A stretch of 64,000 bases of DNA from Cristatella mucedo (GCA_009760855.2 WPIO01000008.1:1678501-1742500), one strand, 5' to 3'. Counted from the first letter of the stretch, positions 1 through 12,228 are shown. The notes: generated by a model from the letters alone, not told the origin. Program-made: numbers and translations.

Positions 1-150
1 AAGTCGCTGCTCTGCTTTACTGATAGCCAGTGCAGGTCGGTGAGAAGTGGTGTAACGTGGCAATGGCTACGCTCACGACGGACAAGCCTAGCTGCCTAAT
101 TTTGCACCAGGTGTAAGCACCTACCTGATTGCACAGGCCGATATACGCCA
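1..150 (-). mobile_element. LINE family A fragment (L2-like), internal piece
   Basis: The first 150 bases match, on the minus strand, the part of LINE family A that codes for the stretch after the reverse transcriptase core (compare 4,280-4,400 and 22,395-22,515). The shared landmark is the 'gccagtgcaggtcgg' block followed by the 'ttgcaccag' block. The copy is cut by the window edge and shows frameshifts, so it is not coding. Similarity is by eye. Confidence 0.7.
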
Positions 151-309
151 TCTGAAAGTGTAGCAACTTCATTGAATCCTCTTACTCTAGCAAAGGGCAC
201 TTTCTTTCAGAGTAATTCTGACCCAACGCTTGTAATTCTTGTAATTCGTGCATGAAGAGTTATCCGGGATTTTCAAGTGAAGGAATTCCGAAATTGACGT
301 GCTTTATTC

Positions 310-930
310 ATACATTTGAATATATTTATCAGCTATTGCAATCACTTTGCAACCAATTTCGTCAATGAAGAGATCACTTGCAACCTGATGATCAACCGAC
401 GCTTATCATTGCGATCTGGAAGCTTAGATCTTGAGCTGAGTGGACTATTGAAGAGGCCCACAGAATTTCATCGCTGCTCCAAAAATCTGCTGTTCTGACC
501 CTAACAGTCAGCTGCATCTGATAAGAACTTGCTCGAAGCACTATCTATTACACGGCCAGGTCGTAAGTAACCATGGCAGCTCAAATCACGAGTAGACGAT
601 TCACCGGGTAACATGCCAATCCAGAAAAGACCTTTACGTCTAGCACTACTTATGGTTCCAGTCGCTACCTGGTCGGTAGGCACGGGCTGTTCACATTTCA
701 GCCAGAGCTAGGCCATGCACGACCAGATGATGAGCCGCTGTGGTATCGGTCGGCCAGGCAATGTTTACAAGTGGAACATCAGCTTGTAAATATGACGAGC
801 ATGATATTTCAACATAAACCTTTTACTAGTAATGTGCAGCTATTACTATGCACGTTTGGTTATAGCTTCAATTTTTATGTCAAGCTAAACATTCCCGGCT
901 AATTAAATTAGAATAACCGCGGGGCTTTAT
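310..930 (+). repeat. Host repeat R, partial and most diverged copy (R1)
   Basis: Blocks in the same order recur at 9,060-9,690 and 13,435-14,010. Examples are the 'gatca(a)ccga' region, 'cacgagtaga' near 590, 'gtcggccaggcaa' near 748 and 'ccggctaattaaa' near 895. No protein is recognisable; the short open frames here are not conserved between copies. The family is not identified. Confidence 0.6.
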
Positions 931-3050
931 GCAGATCCATTTCTTAGATTTTCGTTGTGGTCGGCACTTTAGCAACCAGTTTTTAAAGAGTAGTCGAAAT
1001 ACTGCCCGGCAAACTCACCACTGGCTGGCATGGCTGCCAAGCAAGCCACTCCATGTCGAGGTTTCCATGCGACGACCAGCAAGCACGTTGGCACGTGGCA
1101 ACAACTGAGCACCAGGGTGTGGGCAAATTGACAGGAGTGAGAAGTCTCAATGACTCTCGAGGCCGCGTCTGAGAAACGAGGTCCAGTGGCTCAGCCGAGT
1201 CATTCTAGTTGAAACTGGAGGCAACTGCGCATGCACGCGAGGTATCTGTTAGGGAGAACGCCACCTACATTGCAGCCGCGATTTAAATATTCCCGCTCTA
1301 CTTGCGATGCACTAATTTTTAACTAAACTTATTCTTTATTTGCTTAATAAGATCGAATTTTCATAACTACCACATGCAGAGATAGAAAAAACCGCTGGCA
1401 ACATCTTAGTCAGTTGAAATCCCACGTTTTCAAAATTAGTAGATGCCGTCTGAAAGCGTAACTACGTTGTGATTGACTGTTAGTCCAAGCAAAGTGATAC
1501 GTTCTATGACTTAATGCCGCCTCAATATTGTACTCGGAGCATAAAGCCATGCACTCAGCAATCTATCCAAGCGGCGTGTTAAAGAAAACACGTCACCACT
1601 GTAAGATTGCTGGTTGGTGGTTTCGTGATACCAGTATCACGTTTTGGAACCAGGAGAATTACGAACCCTGTCAATTTCAATACCGTTCGCGGTTTTACCG
1701 GAAGCCATGTTACGCCAAAAAAAGAAGCAACTTGTTTACTAACCGTAGAGAGCTCAGAGAAAGATGTCTGTGCTTTTCGGCCTGCAGACAGCTTATCATA
1801 CTGCAAAAGTCAGAAGCGATATCGGTCAAATATATATCGGTAAATTTATCAGTAAAATAAAAAACCTGTCTGCTATAGCTTTTATGATCGCTGGCCTCCT
1901 CACAACACTGTTCTTCAACTCCGAGTTTAGCTTTTCCCATCAAAAAGGATTTACTAGGAACGTATTGATGAGTTTGCCGGTCACTTAGTTCCTTATTCTC
2001 GGCTAAGCAACGGAGTAGGCATGACCTAAACGGCGCCTATGATTGGTCACTTGCCAAGTCTCGGCTGAAAGAGTTAACGAGGACTTGGCTGCTGAGTCTT
2101 AGGGTTAGGCTGTTAAGTCTAATCGTAGTCCCCCTTGAGGTTCGACCTCCACCAAGCTCTCGGTTACGTCTTTATGAAAGACTCTAGTAGGTAGAAAGCA
2201 ATAGGCCGTCTAAACCAGGCTTTAGGGGAGTCGTCTGGACACGTGACCTCCTACCTCCTAGCTGGTGTCCCCTTCAACGATGCAACCTGTACCGCCCACT
2301 GTCAACGATGGGCTGTTAAGCAGGTCGCGTAGGGCTACAATAGACCGACTTCCCTGCCACCTGCATTACACGAAGCAGGTTTTTTCTTGAAGCGATTTAA
2401 AGACAGACTGGGTGCTAATAAGATTCAACATCTTTTTTTAACATGTAGGTCCACGTAACTTCACGACGAACAGAAGTACTCAACGTCCATCCCGCTGAGC
2501 TGGCTTGAGGAATTTTTAAAGTGCCGGAAAAATGTCCAAAGTTATCTTACAGCTCTAATGCTAGATAACATTGAGAAACCTGTCTCTTCTACACAACCAT
2601 TGCTTAAGCATCCACGATAGAGACTAAGCGAATTAGATCGTTCACATGCTGTGAAATACAAGTAGCTGATGTAATGCGATCAGCGGGAGGAGGATATTAG
2701 AAACAGTTTATGGGATGTGATGCACACAGGTTTGCCGATACCAACATTGTAACGTTACCGAGTTGCTTCGTTTGCACACTCAACACAACACACTGCCCGA
2801 CTGGCTCTCTATTATATTATTTCGATCTCACCTCAGTGCTTGGCCTGACGCCCCTGCCCTGCAGCAATGGGCACACCGATTAACTAGAGCAAACAATTGA
2901 GCTACTCAGTACAACAGGCAACTTGAAATCTACAAGCAAAAAGGCTCAAGCGTTGTCTCCAACGATTTATAGGCGATGGTTTCCAGTGACGTGTGCCCTT
3001 CTAGTTCAAACACAGACGAAGAACCGCCTCCCCAGAGCTTATTTCATCGT
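931..3050. other. Intergenic, nothing recognised
   Basis: No convincing coding region, tRNA or repeat was found. The stretch near 2,000-2,360 is somewhat GC-richer and has a B-box-like 'ggttcgacctcc' near 2,140, but no second box or second copy was seen. Open frames at 1,528-1,988 overlap on both strands and show no protein family character. Confidence 0.5.
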
Positions 3051-3080
3051 AGTTGCACCTCTATTATTAATCATTCCGCC

Positions 3081-3210
3081 TAACCCGTATGCTGCAGAGT
3101 CACATCAACCGGTATGGCTAAGGTTTCTCCATGTTTTTGTGCCACAGGCAAACACGTCAAACTCAGACCAACCATAAGTAGCCTTCACTGTCCACAGCTA
3201 TATATAAATA
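3081..3210 (+). promoter_or_regulatory. Core promoter of the tectonin pseudogene: TATA box plus shared upstream 17-mer
   Basis: A TATA box (TATATAAATA) lies at 3,201-3,210, 76 bp before the position of the lost start codon. The intact gene has the equivalent box about 75 bp before its start codon. About 120 bp upstream, at 3,081-3,097, sits the 17-mer 'taacccgtatgctgcag'. It is identical to 47,370-47,386, about 128 bp before the intact gene's box. Weaker similarity continues between the two landmarks. Presence in both paralogues is seen directly; function as a regulatory site is inference. Confidence 0.65.
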
Positions 3211-3276
3211 AAGTCCACCGTCACATACCACTATTAGCCTCTAGTCCTGACAAAGGGTGGTTGTCAGACTGTCAAA

Positions 3277-5487
3277 ATACACACGGTCGTAGTGATTGTT
3301 GCAATTGCCTGCTTCTTTTTACCTGTTTTAGCCGGTTCCAGTTTGTGTGATATAGGTCAGTACTGGCAGAAAATACCCGGTGGTCTAACATAGGTGTCAT
3401 CAGGCGATGCCGGTGTGTGGGGCTTGAACTCAGCAGACTACATTTTCTACCGAGAGGGCAGCTACGTAAGCTCTCCTGATCTGAAATACAGTGTCGACGG
3501 CAGGAACTACAGCCTCTCTACCACCGACGGTACCTCATGGACTCAGGTATCTGGATTGCTTAAGCAGATCAACGTGGGCAGCAATATCGTTTGGGGAGTC
3601 GATGGTGGCTCACAGGTGTTCTATCGAAAAGGCATCAGCCGCACTTCTCCTGCCGGCACAGATTGGCAGTTTTTCGATAGATTATTTGCTAGGTTGGTGA
3701 GCGTCAGCGATGCAGATGCAAAAGTTTGGGCTGTGGACAATAATAATAATAATAATAATAGTAATTCACTTGATAAAGTGCCCTCAGAGAACTTAATCTC
3801 TCTCTAAGGGCTTTACATTTGCTGCAAAGTGAAATGCAATTAAATGGTAAGTAAAATCATGCTTGAAAAACAAACAAAATGAATAATATGGTTAGGGGTG
3901 ACATGCACAGGGTCAGCATGCAAATGTGGTTAGTGGCAGCATGCACACTGTCAGCACGCATAAGCACATCAAGGACGAACCACAGGGACCCGCTAAATGC
4001 TGTCCTAAATAGGTGTGTTTTTAAGTTCCATTTAAATGTGGTCAGGTCAGGTGATGTTCTGACGTAGGTCCGTAGGTAGTTCCAGGCTTTGGGAGCATAC
4101 CAACTAAATGCACGGTCTCCAAAGGATTTAAGGTTTGTCTGAGGTATTTCTAGACTGTTGGATTCCGAAAAGCAGGTGGTACGATGCTTGGCCTGATGGG
4201 GTAGTATATCTGAAAGATAGGCTGGAGCCATAGAATGAAGGGACCTAAAAGTGAGCGACGAAACCTTGAAGTCAATCCGTTGCTTGACTGGTAGCCAGTG
4301 CAGGTCGGCGAGAAGTGGAGTAATGTGGCAACTGCGACGCTCACGACAGACAAGTCTAGCTGCCGAGTTTTGCACCAGCTGCAATCGCCTGATCGCACAT
4401 GCTGGTAGGCCAGTAAGCAGTGAGTTGCAGAAGCCGAGACGGGATGTCACGAATGCATGGACCAACTTAAATGTGGTATCTTTATCTAAACAAGCCCGAA
4501 TTTTAGCAACGTTATGGAGCTGAAAATAGGCAGATTTGACTGTGGAGCTGAAATGGTCGTCTAACGAGATGTTGCTTTGGAATATGACACCTAGATTCCG
4601 AGCTGATTCAACAGGAGATATGCTAGCAGAGCCAATTTTGAGAGTCAGCCTTTCCAATCTCTGAATCACACCGGGTTTGCCCACAACTAGTAAGTTAGTT
4701 TTGTCATCGTCTAGGTTTAGAAAATTTGCTGCCATCCATGTGCGGATGTCATCAATGCATGCTGCTAGTGAGTTGAAAGAATTTGAGGTGCTCGAAGGCT
4801 GGGAGGGATCAAAGCAAAGGTACAACTGAGTGTCATCCGCATAGAAGTGAAAGCCTAGATTGTGCTTGGCAATCACATCAGCAAGAGGCAGAGTATAAAC
4901 CGTGAAAAGAACCAGACCTAGCACTGAGCGCTGAGGTACTCCATATTTCAGAGGTACTTCAGATGATCTTTGTCCATTCACGTCAATACTCTGGAGTCTC
5001 CCACTGCGATAGGACCTGAACCACTGCATAGCAGTGCCAGTGATGCCCAGGCGAGATGAGCAAAACGAACACGGGAAACGTGTACCGGCGAGTCGGCATC
5101 AGCGACGAGCTGCCGGGCGGCTCTAGCTGGGAGTTCGCGTCAGGCATTACGTCTGTAACGTCCATACGCGTGGGAGGAGCAGTTGTGTGGGCTACCACAG
5201 CCAACGGCAACATCTACTACCGCACCGGAAGTCGTTGCGATTGCCAGGGTAGCGGCTGGGTACAAGTTCCAGGCACGCTGCAGCAAATCGCGAATGGCGG
5301 CGACACAGTCTGTGGTGTGCAGAGTAATGGCGACATATTCTTCACATTGCCTCCGACCTTTGCCAATCCCACCGGAGGGAGATGGTTGCAAGTGCCGGGA
5401 ACGCTGAAACAGCTCTCCGTGGCATCGACTACCAATGGTTTATGGGGAGTTTAAGTGAACGGCGATATCTGGACTCGTCACCAGTAA
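3277..5487 (+). pseudogene. Tectonin-type secreted lectin, pseudogene split by a LINE
   Basis: This is a paralogue of the intact lectin at 47.57 kb, in two exon-like halves (about 3,277-3,737 and 5,061-5,487). The first half reads a leader ending 'LAGSSLCDIGQYW', then tectonin repeats with the 'VWG(L/V)' core. The second half resumes at 'NTGNVYRR' and runs to 'WTRHQ'. Breaks: the start codon is ATA instead of ATG at 3,277; TGG became TAG at 3,391-3,393 where the intact gene has W39; a LINE in antisense occupies 3,738-5,060; and TAA at 5,452-5,454 replaces an Asn codon near the end. The genuine stop is at 5,485-5,487, followed by AATAAA at 5,669. The remaining reading frame outside these lesions is still open, which suggests fairly recent loss. 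The intact family member forms a six-bladed carbohydrate-binding propeller; this copy cannot. Confidence 0.9.
3738..5060 (-). mobile_element. LINE family A copy, 5'-truncated, inserted in the lectin gene
   Basis: The minus strand has a 390-codon open frame (5,029-3,857). It starts inside the reverse transcriptase after motif A, with motif B 'YGVPQRSVLGLVLF' (altered from [11 protein letters not shown]) and motif C '[11 protein letters not shown]', and runs to the C-terminal 'LFILFVFQA'. The 3' end follows: a hairpin-forming 'aaagcgcc...gggcgcttt'-type block and an ATT-repeat tail, seen as (AAT)n at 3,738-3,762. The 5' end stops abruptly at 'gcgagatgag', so endonuclease and motif A are missing. 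This is the usual result of incomplete target-primed reverse transcription. Family: L2/CR1-like by the motif wording. No clean target-site duplication was found. Confidence 0.9.
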
Positions 5488-5668
5488 ATGTGCGGTCGTG
5501 CTCTATTGCAAGGCATATCTCTGTCGGCTGCTGTTTGCCCATGTCGGTGGAGGGCTTGTCGTCAGTTAAGATTATGTCTGGTAGCTCTGAGATGCAGCCT
5601 GACTTCATTCTTATTGTTTAGAGCTGGCAGCAGTTGTGATCAGCACTGCATACTTCAGTGTTCTCGAA

Positions 5669-5674
5669 AATAAA
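5669..5674 (+). promoter_or_regulatory. Poly(A) signal of the tectonin pseudogene
   Basis: AATAAA lies in the context 'cgaaaataaa', the same context as the signal of the intact paralogue at 48,627-48,632. Confidence 0.6.
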
Positions 5675-5689
5675 GCATGCATTCGTCAT

Positions 5690-6479
5690 CTTATTTGCAT
5701 TTTATTGTAGATTTAGAACATTCCGAATGGAAGTGGCAGCTTCTAATTCAATAACGAGATAACCGCCGTTACCGAATTAAGCTAGTGGCTATTACTAACA
5801 CAAATTCAGATGCCCCGCATTCGCTGTCACTTTCTTGTAGGTGCCACGTGTCTGCTTTCAGCATCCATCACCTCATTATCAATTGACCAGGTAATTAGCT
5901 CATCGGATAAGTGGTGGGCAAGGTCGCACGAAACCACCATGGAAGGTGAATTTGTGGCCATTGCACATTTCCTCCTGTCCACCATCATTACAGTGACACT
6001 CTTTCCTTATTATTGGTTTAGTTGGCATTCCCCAGTTGTTACATACATATTTGGCTCAAACCTCGTTCCTACGGATCTAGCCTGGTGATGGCAGCAGATA
6101 CGGGAGGAATATGGGTGGGAAGCATTGAGCTGTGGAATCACTGACGACAAACTGCAGGCGCAGCACCGATGCGCACACGCGCCCTCCAGTGGTGAAATAC
6201 GGCAGAGCCGTAGAGCACCTATGCCTTTACATGAAACAATTCATTTCCGTAGCAGAGAAAAATCTCGGATAGTTAAGGAGGACTGCATGAATGCATTAGC
6301 GGCCGTGCACTGTAACAACTTTAGACGGTTTCGATTGCCCTAATACACGACCCAGCTCTAATTCTAAGACACTAAATAGAGAAGAAGAGCGACCTGCTAA
6401 TCAAATGGTTTCGCTTTGAATATGGTGCTCGCCGAAGATTATTGCACAGTTGGTTACTAAAGGCCGTGCTAGTTAATAA
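5690..6479. other. Intergenic, nothing recognised
   Basis: Short open frames (for example 5,810-6,088) have no recognisable family, no neighbours of matching frame and no second copy in the window. I treat them as chance. Confidence 0.5.
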
Positions 6480-6625
6480 GGAAATAGGCCTACTGTGATT
6501 TTACAGGGTCGCGGGTTCGACTCTTGCGGTGGGCGATTATCTATTGATAACTGCAAGCAGTAGTGGTAGCCATTAATTGTCCTCTGCAGCTATACAAATG
6601 AAGCTGTTAATCAGCTAAAATTGTC
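6480..6625 (+). mobile_element. SINE1 (tRNA-derived), head-truncated copy
   Basis: The tRNA B-box 'gggttcgactcttgcggtgg' is near 6,512, followed by the family body ('actgcaagca...gtggtagcc') and the end 'tacaaatgaagctgttaatc'. It matches 37,200-37,325 and 55,270-55,405. The A-box part is poorly preserved. Confidence 0.65.
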
Positions 6626-7260
6626 CTGGACGCTTAAAATTTGGAAACCGCGAATAATAAATTCACTGGCAGGAATAACCCGACTAAATATGTGAGCCCT
6701 AGTTTCATCGTCTCACTTTCACAGGTAAAATAATAGTATGACTCCAAGTTAACGTTATGCAAAACACTTTTCAAGGTCGGGAAAACGGCAGAGCTGGCCG
6801 AAGGTTCACACGTACACTATGCATCGTGCACCCGCCCGACCTACTGTTGGCTAAGCACGGCTTATTACGCCCATAGAAGTGTATAAGTTTGGGTTCCATA
6901 ATCAAACATTTTAGTTTCTTTTATTAAAGAGCAAGAGATATTAGCCGATCGACCAAATATTCCGTCAAAGTGATATCCGAGGCTTACGCAGCATATTTTG
7001 GCGTGCCGACAGGGCTCAAGCTTAGTTCTGGGTACATCCTTGCAACTAAGAAACCTGCAAGAGACCTCGTGAAAGTAAGGTGTCAATTGCTGCCCGCGCG
7101 AGCAATTACCTCAGTATCACACTTCCCTTTGTTTCCCATTCCCACTACTCGAAAGAGTGCTCAGGAGGAACCTGCAAGAGAAAGCAGCGAGTCAGACCAA
7201 TCCCGACAGATCCCCACAGACTGTTTGAGATTGACCGTGCAGAGCTGTCAGCTTCTCCTT
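6626..7260. other. Intergenic, nothing recognised
   Basis: No coding or repeat signal could be supported. Open frames at 6,865-7,346 lie on both strands and look accidental. Confidence 0.5.
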
Positions 7261-7265
7261 GTGCT

Positions 7266-7340
7266 GTCTGTAATAATAATAATACGTTTGTATGGCAAAA
7301 CCATAGAGAACCTAATTTTTTTCTAGGCACTGTATATATC
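7266..7340 (-). mobile_element. LINE family A 3' tail, degenerate
   Basis: (AAT)n at 7,268-7,282 is followed by 'agagaacctaa...ttctaggcactgt'. This lines up with the hairpin end of LINE family A ('agagaacttaatctctttctaggcgcttt'). Only about 70 bases are present. Confidence 0.5.
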
Positions 7341-7639
7341 ATGTAATGATAACGGAGGGATTTTCCATCAAATCAATAGCACATATTGGACTTGAGAGCA
7401 CGACGAGGGGGCTGAACCTAGTGCCCCAGTTGAGCTGCCTATGAACGATCCAAACCGCCACTTAATAAGGCACGGTTGACTTTGTGATTTAGCAAAAGAA
7501 TTTTAGTCTCTATCCCTTGATTAAAGGACAGTCATCTAACCACTGCAACCAAAAGAGACACACGTTCAAGCCTCTGAGGTGTGAAAGCTGGTCTTGCAGG
7601 CATATCCATCGCCCGCTGCAGTGGCTTAAAGGCCTTTTT

Positions 7640-7716
7640 TTAGCAAATGTAAAGTGCATAGAAAGAGACTGAATCCTCTGAGGGCGTTTTCTCAAGTGTA
7701 TTATTATTAGTATATT
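7640..7716 (+). mobile_element. LINE family A 3' tail
   Basis: 'agcaaatgtaaagtgcatag' at about 7,639 starts the plus-strand 3' hairpin of LINE family A and is followed by an ATT tail at 7,698-7,712. It is a very short, strongly 5'-truncated insertion. Confidence 0.65.
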
Positions 7717-7719
7717 TCT

Positions 7720-8215
7720 TTATTTGTAGCCCAGCCAAAATGGATCTGCAATAATCCAGCCGAGAACTGACTACATTGGCCGAAAGCCGCCGTGGAAGTC
7801 AGTTCCTAATCTTTGACTGTGATCGGACGTGATGGCTAGCTTCGTAGGCTGTCTTCTAAGCTAAGTTGCTTTCAGAACATAGGCAGCTGTCGAAGACGGC
7901 ACCTAAATTTTGAGGGGACGGTGAAGGTCGCGAAACAGCATCACCTACTAAACAAAGTCGTCTAGCGAAGCCATACTCTTGCTATGTTCTAGGAGTAGCA
8001 GTTTCCTTTAATCATCGTTTAGCGTAAGAAAAACTGCCTCCCTAAATTACATAATGTCTGCAAGGCCAACATTCAGGTTATCAGTTCCTGCAACTGATTC
8101 GAATGTGCTAAATGGCAACTCCAGCTGAGTACCTCCATCATAAAAGTGATAGCGTAGTCCATGGTCTCGAATCACTTTTCGCAGGGGCTGTGTATAAACG
8201 GAGAAAGCCGTGCTT
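7720..8215 (-). mobile_element. LINE family B fragment (reverse transcriptase C-terminal part), degenerate
   Basis: Read on the minus strand, the region follows the order of the family B copy at 50.4-50.9 kb. It opens near 8,210 with the 'IYTQPL' equivalent, then a decayed motif C ('HFYDGGTQL' instead of FADDTQL), then the helical segment, and ends near 7,730. Several frameshifts are present and no open frame remains. Confidence 0.6.
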
Positions 8216-8323
8216 TTGTTTAGGTTTTACTTTGCAGCACCTCTCCTATATTCCTACATAGATCGCTTTCAACTGCTGGATGTGGGCATTATGTTATCGC
8301 AAATTATTTGGAGCTCCTTGAAT

Positions 8324-8326
<3 letters not shown>

Positions 8327-8387
<61 letters not shown>
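8327..8387. repeat. (TA)n microsatellite
   Basis: About 60 bp of uninterrupted TA dinucleotides lie just before host repeat copy R2. Confidence 0.95.
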
Positions 8388-8389
<2 letters not shown>

Positions 8390-8394
8390 TGCAG

Positions 8395-10134
8395 AGCGCT
8401 CATCGCTGAGGCGAGCTCGAGGGCGAAAAACCAATTGGTATTGGCTTTAGATAGTTTCTAGCTCGGGCCAACCATTTCACCCATTGATCATGTGACCCTC
8501 ATCGTGCGAGCAGCTCACAATCTGTCAATATGCCTGTTCAACTACTTTGCTACGTTCTATATTTCTCTTTAACAGCAATCCGGCACCAGCTACCACCAAA
8601 TGACGTGCAAAGCTTTTGCACCCGTTGGAAGAAATGCCTTCGACAGTGCAAGCTAAACATGGTGGCATCGTTCTTCTATTGCGCCTCACATTAACCAACA
8701 CCAACGAACACATTAGTCATCAGCACCAGCTATACGCAAGCTATTACATTTAATTAAGTACGGAATGATTTAAACCAATTTAAGTACCTTCAAAATAGAC
8801 CGCCAGGCAACGAGCTTTTTCCACGTTTCAGTCAGAAGCCAAATATGTTAGTCCTGGTGCTATGAACTATAACAGTACTATGGTGGTAGTAGTGGTTATT
8901 TCAGGACTCACTTATCATTTAGACTAATTAATTTCTTCTGATGAGACTCACTGGTGTTATCTCAGCCAATACAGTAGTATCAATCTGTACAACATTTTCA
9001 CGACAAGGGACATAAACATTTAACCTGCTTTATGCTTGCGTCTGAATACTTTTGGGAGTGGTTGCAATCAGTCGGCACGCCTTTTTGGCGATGAAGAAGT
9101 CACGTGCATCCTGACGATCGACCGAAGATTATGATGGTGATCTGAAAGCCTCACAGACCCAGTTGGGCGTTAACTTTTACGAGGCGCACGTCGGGGAACT
9201 CTAGCCTGGCTCAAAGAATCAGCTCTTCCGGCCCTAATAGTGAGCTGTGTTATGTAGGAACTTTCTCGAATCACCATTTATTGAGGTACCGGCTATTGCG
9301 GAGAAAGGTGGTAAGTAGCAAAAAAAGTTCCAACAACGAGTAGAGATTGACCGTGAACATTTCTGATCTCAAAAAGTCAATGAAGTTGAAAAAATTAAAA
9401 ATTTTACCCGCTACTCTGTCGAAAGGCTTGAACCGTTCGCATTTCATCAAAAGCCAGGCGATGCACGACGGACGAACAGCTGTTGCACAAGTCGGCCAGG
9501 CAATTTCCACTAGCAGAAAATCAGCTCGCAAATATGACAGGCATGGCACGTCAACAGAAGTTTTCGACCGGTAATATGTAGCTATTGAAACGCACATTTC
9601 GTTAGAGCTTCGACGAAGACCGAGAACAATCCCCCGATTCGTGTCGTGCTGAATAACGCCGGCTAATTAAACAAAAATCACTGCAGGTGTTAATGTTATA
9701 CCGTGTCTCTTAGGAATTCATGGATAGGCGTAGTTAGCGACTAGATTAAATCTGGTGGTGACTTCGTCAATAGCGAGAATTTGTACAGTAGTCTACTGTT
9801 GAGCTTTAGTAAAGCAAAAGTTGCATCTGACGCAAGCGAGTGGATTCCAGAGCCAGGCGCACTGGGACACATTTTCATGATGACGAGCGTATACAGAGTT
9901 TGATGCGGTAAAGTCGGGTGGTTGAATCTTCACTTGGTCTCAGTGGCCATCCGCGGCCGCCCTCGGTAGCTTTTTTCTTTTAGCTATTAATAGTTTTTTC
10001 TCTATCCTGAATGGTAATCCTAGTCACGTGATAGAATTTTAGCAGTAAAAATCAGGTAGATGATGAAAATAGCTCAAAGCTGAGACTTTGGAGTAGCGAA
10101 ACCATTTCCAACGTATATCTACTAGCAAAAAAAG

Positions 10135-10196
<62 letters not shown>

Positions 10197-10200
10197 CACA
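8395..10200 (+). repeat. Host repeat R, copy R2, with terminal (TA)n
   Basis: This copy is collinear with 12,229-14,560. Landmarks are 'tagctcgggcca' (8,458), 'caccagc' (8,585), 'gacgatcgaccga' (9,113), 'gtcggccaggcaa' (9,492), 'ttgaatcttcacttggtct' (9,922) and a (TA)n run at 10,138-10,192. Repeat R3 also ends in a (TA)n run, so the microsatellite belongs to the repeated unit. No conserved open frame was found; the repeat type is unknown. Confidence 0.7.
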
Positions 10201-10573
10201 TTTGTATGTATAGAAACATGCGTCTACTAATTCAAGCGAGCAAGTTCTCCCGCCCTTTCGTCCGTCAGCGGTAAGGTGGAAAGCTACAAGTACAAGTACT
10301 CCCGAGAGTGACTTGCTATAGACGTTTCATTCTACTATGAGTTAGCGAAGCGAGTTCACAGGCGAACTCACAAATGCATCTAAATTTATTTATTAATACA
10401 AATATGTTAGTAAATCTACATATTTTTTTATTGTGCAGACATCCAGCAGATGTAAGAGCTCTGGGTAAAACTACTGAAGAGTCTCCGCAGAAAAAATGGC
10501 TGCACAGCCTATTTCATTTACACGCTGCATTTGCGGAAAGTGACTCGGCACCATAGACTAGGCTATCGCTTCT
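10201..10573. other. Intergenic, nothing recognised
   Basis: This AT-rich stretch lies between host repeat R2 and the next LINE. The 60-codon open frame at 10,374 has no family character. Confidence 0.5.
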
Positions 10574-11620
10574 ATGGTGAACACAATCAGGTTGATTTGC
10601 CATTTACCTGGACGAAAATTGTTGCATGAATCTAATAAACTAAAAGCTTTCCTTGCACACTTGATATGCTCGATGGATGCGGTTTTCATTAAACTGAACG
10701 ATGATCAAACAGAAGTGCTCCTCATAGAACACCCAAAGCCTATGTCTAGACTAGAAGACTTTGTTCTTTTAATAGGCGATGCTGTTTCGCGACCACCACT
10801 GTGTGCTCGGAATTTTGGTGTCGTCTTCGACAGGTGCCTATATTCTGAAACGCTTCTTCGCTTAGAAGACAGCTTCCTCAGCCAGCCATCACGTCCGATG
10901 CCTATCAATGATGAGGAGCTGCCTTTCACGTCGGCTTGCAGTCAATTTAACTAGCTTCCTTATCCGTCTCGACTCGATTATTGCAGTTCCATTTCGGCTG
11001 GGCTACCCAAAGAAGTCATTATGCCACTGCAGCTGGGGATAAATATGGCTGCTACACTAGCCTACACATCTCTGAGGCTAGTCCGTACGTCTGTTTGGCT
11101 TAATGACGTTGGATGGCTGTCCTTTAATCAACGGATACAGACTAAAGTTCGTATGCTAAATTCCGAGGCCAATGGTGCCTTGGTAAATGGCGGTGTGGAG
11201 CCTTCATACCCAGTTTAACTGCTGCACCAGGTTCAGTCTCCTCGTGCCAAGTACTCTATGAGCAAAATGTTAGATGGAAAAATCCTTCGTTTAACGACCG
11301 CCGACGAAAGAAGCATTTACTCTGCAGGTCCTAGAGTGTGGAGCCTACTTCCACAAATCTTATCTAGCGATGTCTACTCTCCTGCTGCCAACTATGGTGC
11401 ATTCTTTTAAATGCCCTGAACTGTTACTTACATGCTACTCACTACTCTAACAGATCTCCTGACTGAGCTATGCTTCCTACTATTTTCTTATCGGGTCTGG
11501 TGAAGCTTGTTGCTGTCTATGGAAGGCGTACCGACTGCTGATTCCACCTTTAGTGTGGTATGGAAAATTCTCCCTCGTGAAACCTGTGTAGTCATTTTGG
11601 CTCTTCTACTTTGTGTAGAT
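10574..11620 (+). mobile_element. LINE family B, degenerate C-terminal half
   Basis: An open frame at 10,574-10,954 aligns with the family B copy at 50,560-50,760 through 'LNDDQTEVLLI', 'FVLLIGD' and 'CARNFGVVFD'. Further frames match 'ITMPLQLGINMAA' and 'WNDVGW'-like blocks up to about 11,410. The family 3' region ('gtgtagtcattttggct') follows to about 11,615. Stops and frameshifts make it non-functional. Confidence 0.7.
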
Positions 11621-12228
11621 ATAGAAGGGCATCAATTAAATTAAGCTATCGATTCGTTTATCTAACTTTTGGATGGCAGGATCTCATCGCTCTGAACAGT
11701 GGTCGTTGATTGCACAATTTCTGACTGTTTGAGTTTTACTGGTAGAGAAGAAATCAGCTAAGCATGAGGTGTGCTTGAAAGCGAGCAAGCTCAATAATTT
11801 TCAGAAAATAGTTGCAGCTTGTGGTTTCGGTGCCGGTAACTAGGCGCAAATTACGTGAGGGGAAATGGAAATGTTTCACCGAGGATCTGGTTGAATGAAC
11901 CTCTATAGAACAAACCTATTGGCAGTAATTTAATAGGACTAGATTAGAGGCTCGTTTAACGAGTAGCAACTATGGACTTTCTGATGGAGAACAGCGATGA
12001 TATAGTGATGAGATACGGGAGGAGATACTAATGTAACCACCAGTCTCTTCATTTAGTTAGTTCAATTGTTTTGATTTCAAGCTATCAGTTGCAAAACTTC
12101 TTACTGACGTGGATAGCTTGGCGTTAAGTGCAAATAAGAGCCCTTTATACACCGGATTCGATGAAGACGTTACTGCGACTAGGTATGAATGACGTGAGCT
12201 ACCCCAGAATTACGTTTGATTTCGCAGA
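11621..12228. other. Intergenic, nothing recognised
   Basis: No coding or repeat signal was seen. Confidence 0.5.

Noticed and set aside
2000-2400. GC-richer block with a B-box-like sequence, considered as a tRNA-derived SINE or structural RNA
   Set aside because: No A-box at proper distance, no cloverleaf and no second copy in the window.
5810-6088. 92-codon open frame with a hydrophobic start, tested as a secreted protein
   Set aside because: No family character, no conserved promoter or poly(A) context, no second copy.
8210-8461. Open frame with an Ile-Tyr repeat
   Set aside because: It comes from the (TA)n microsatellite; the same holds for the frames at 54,303 and 58,862.
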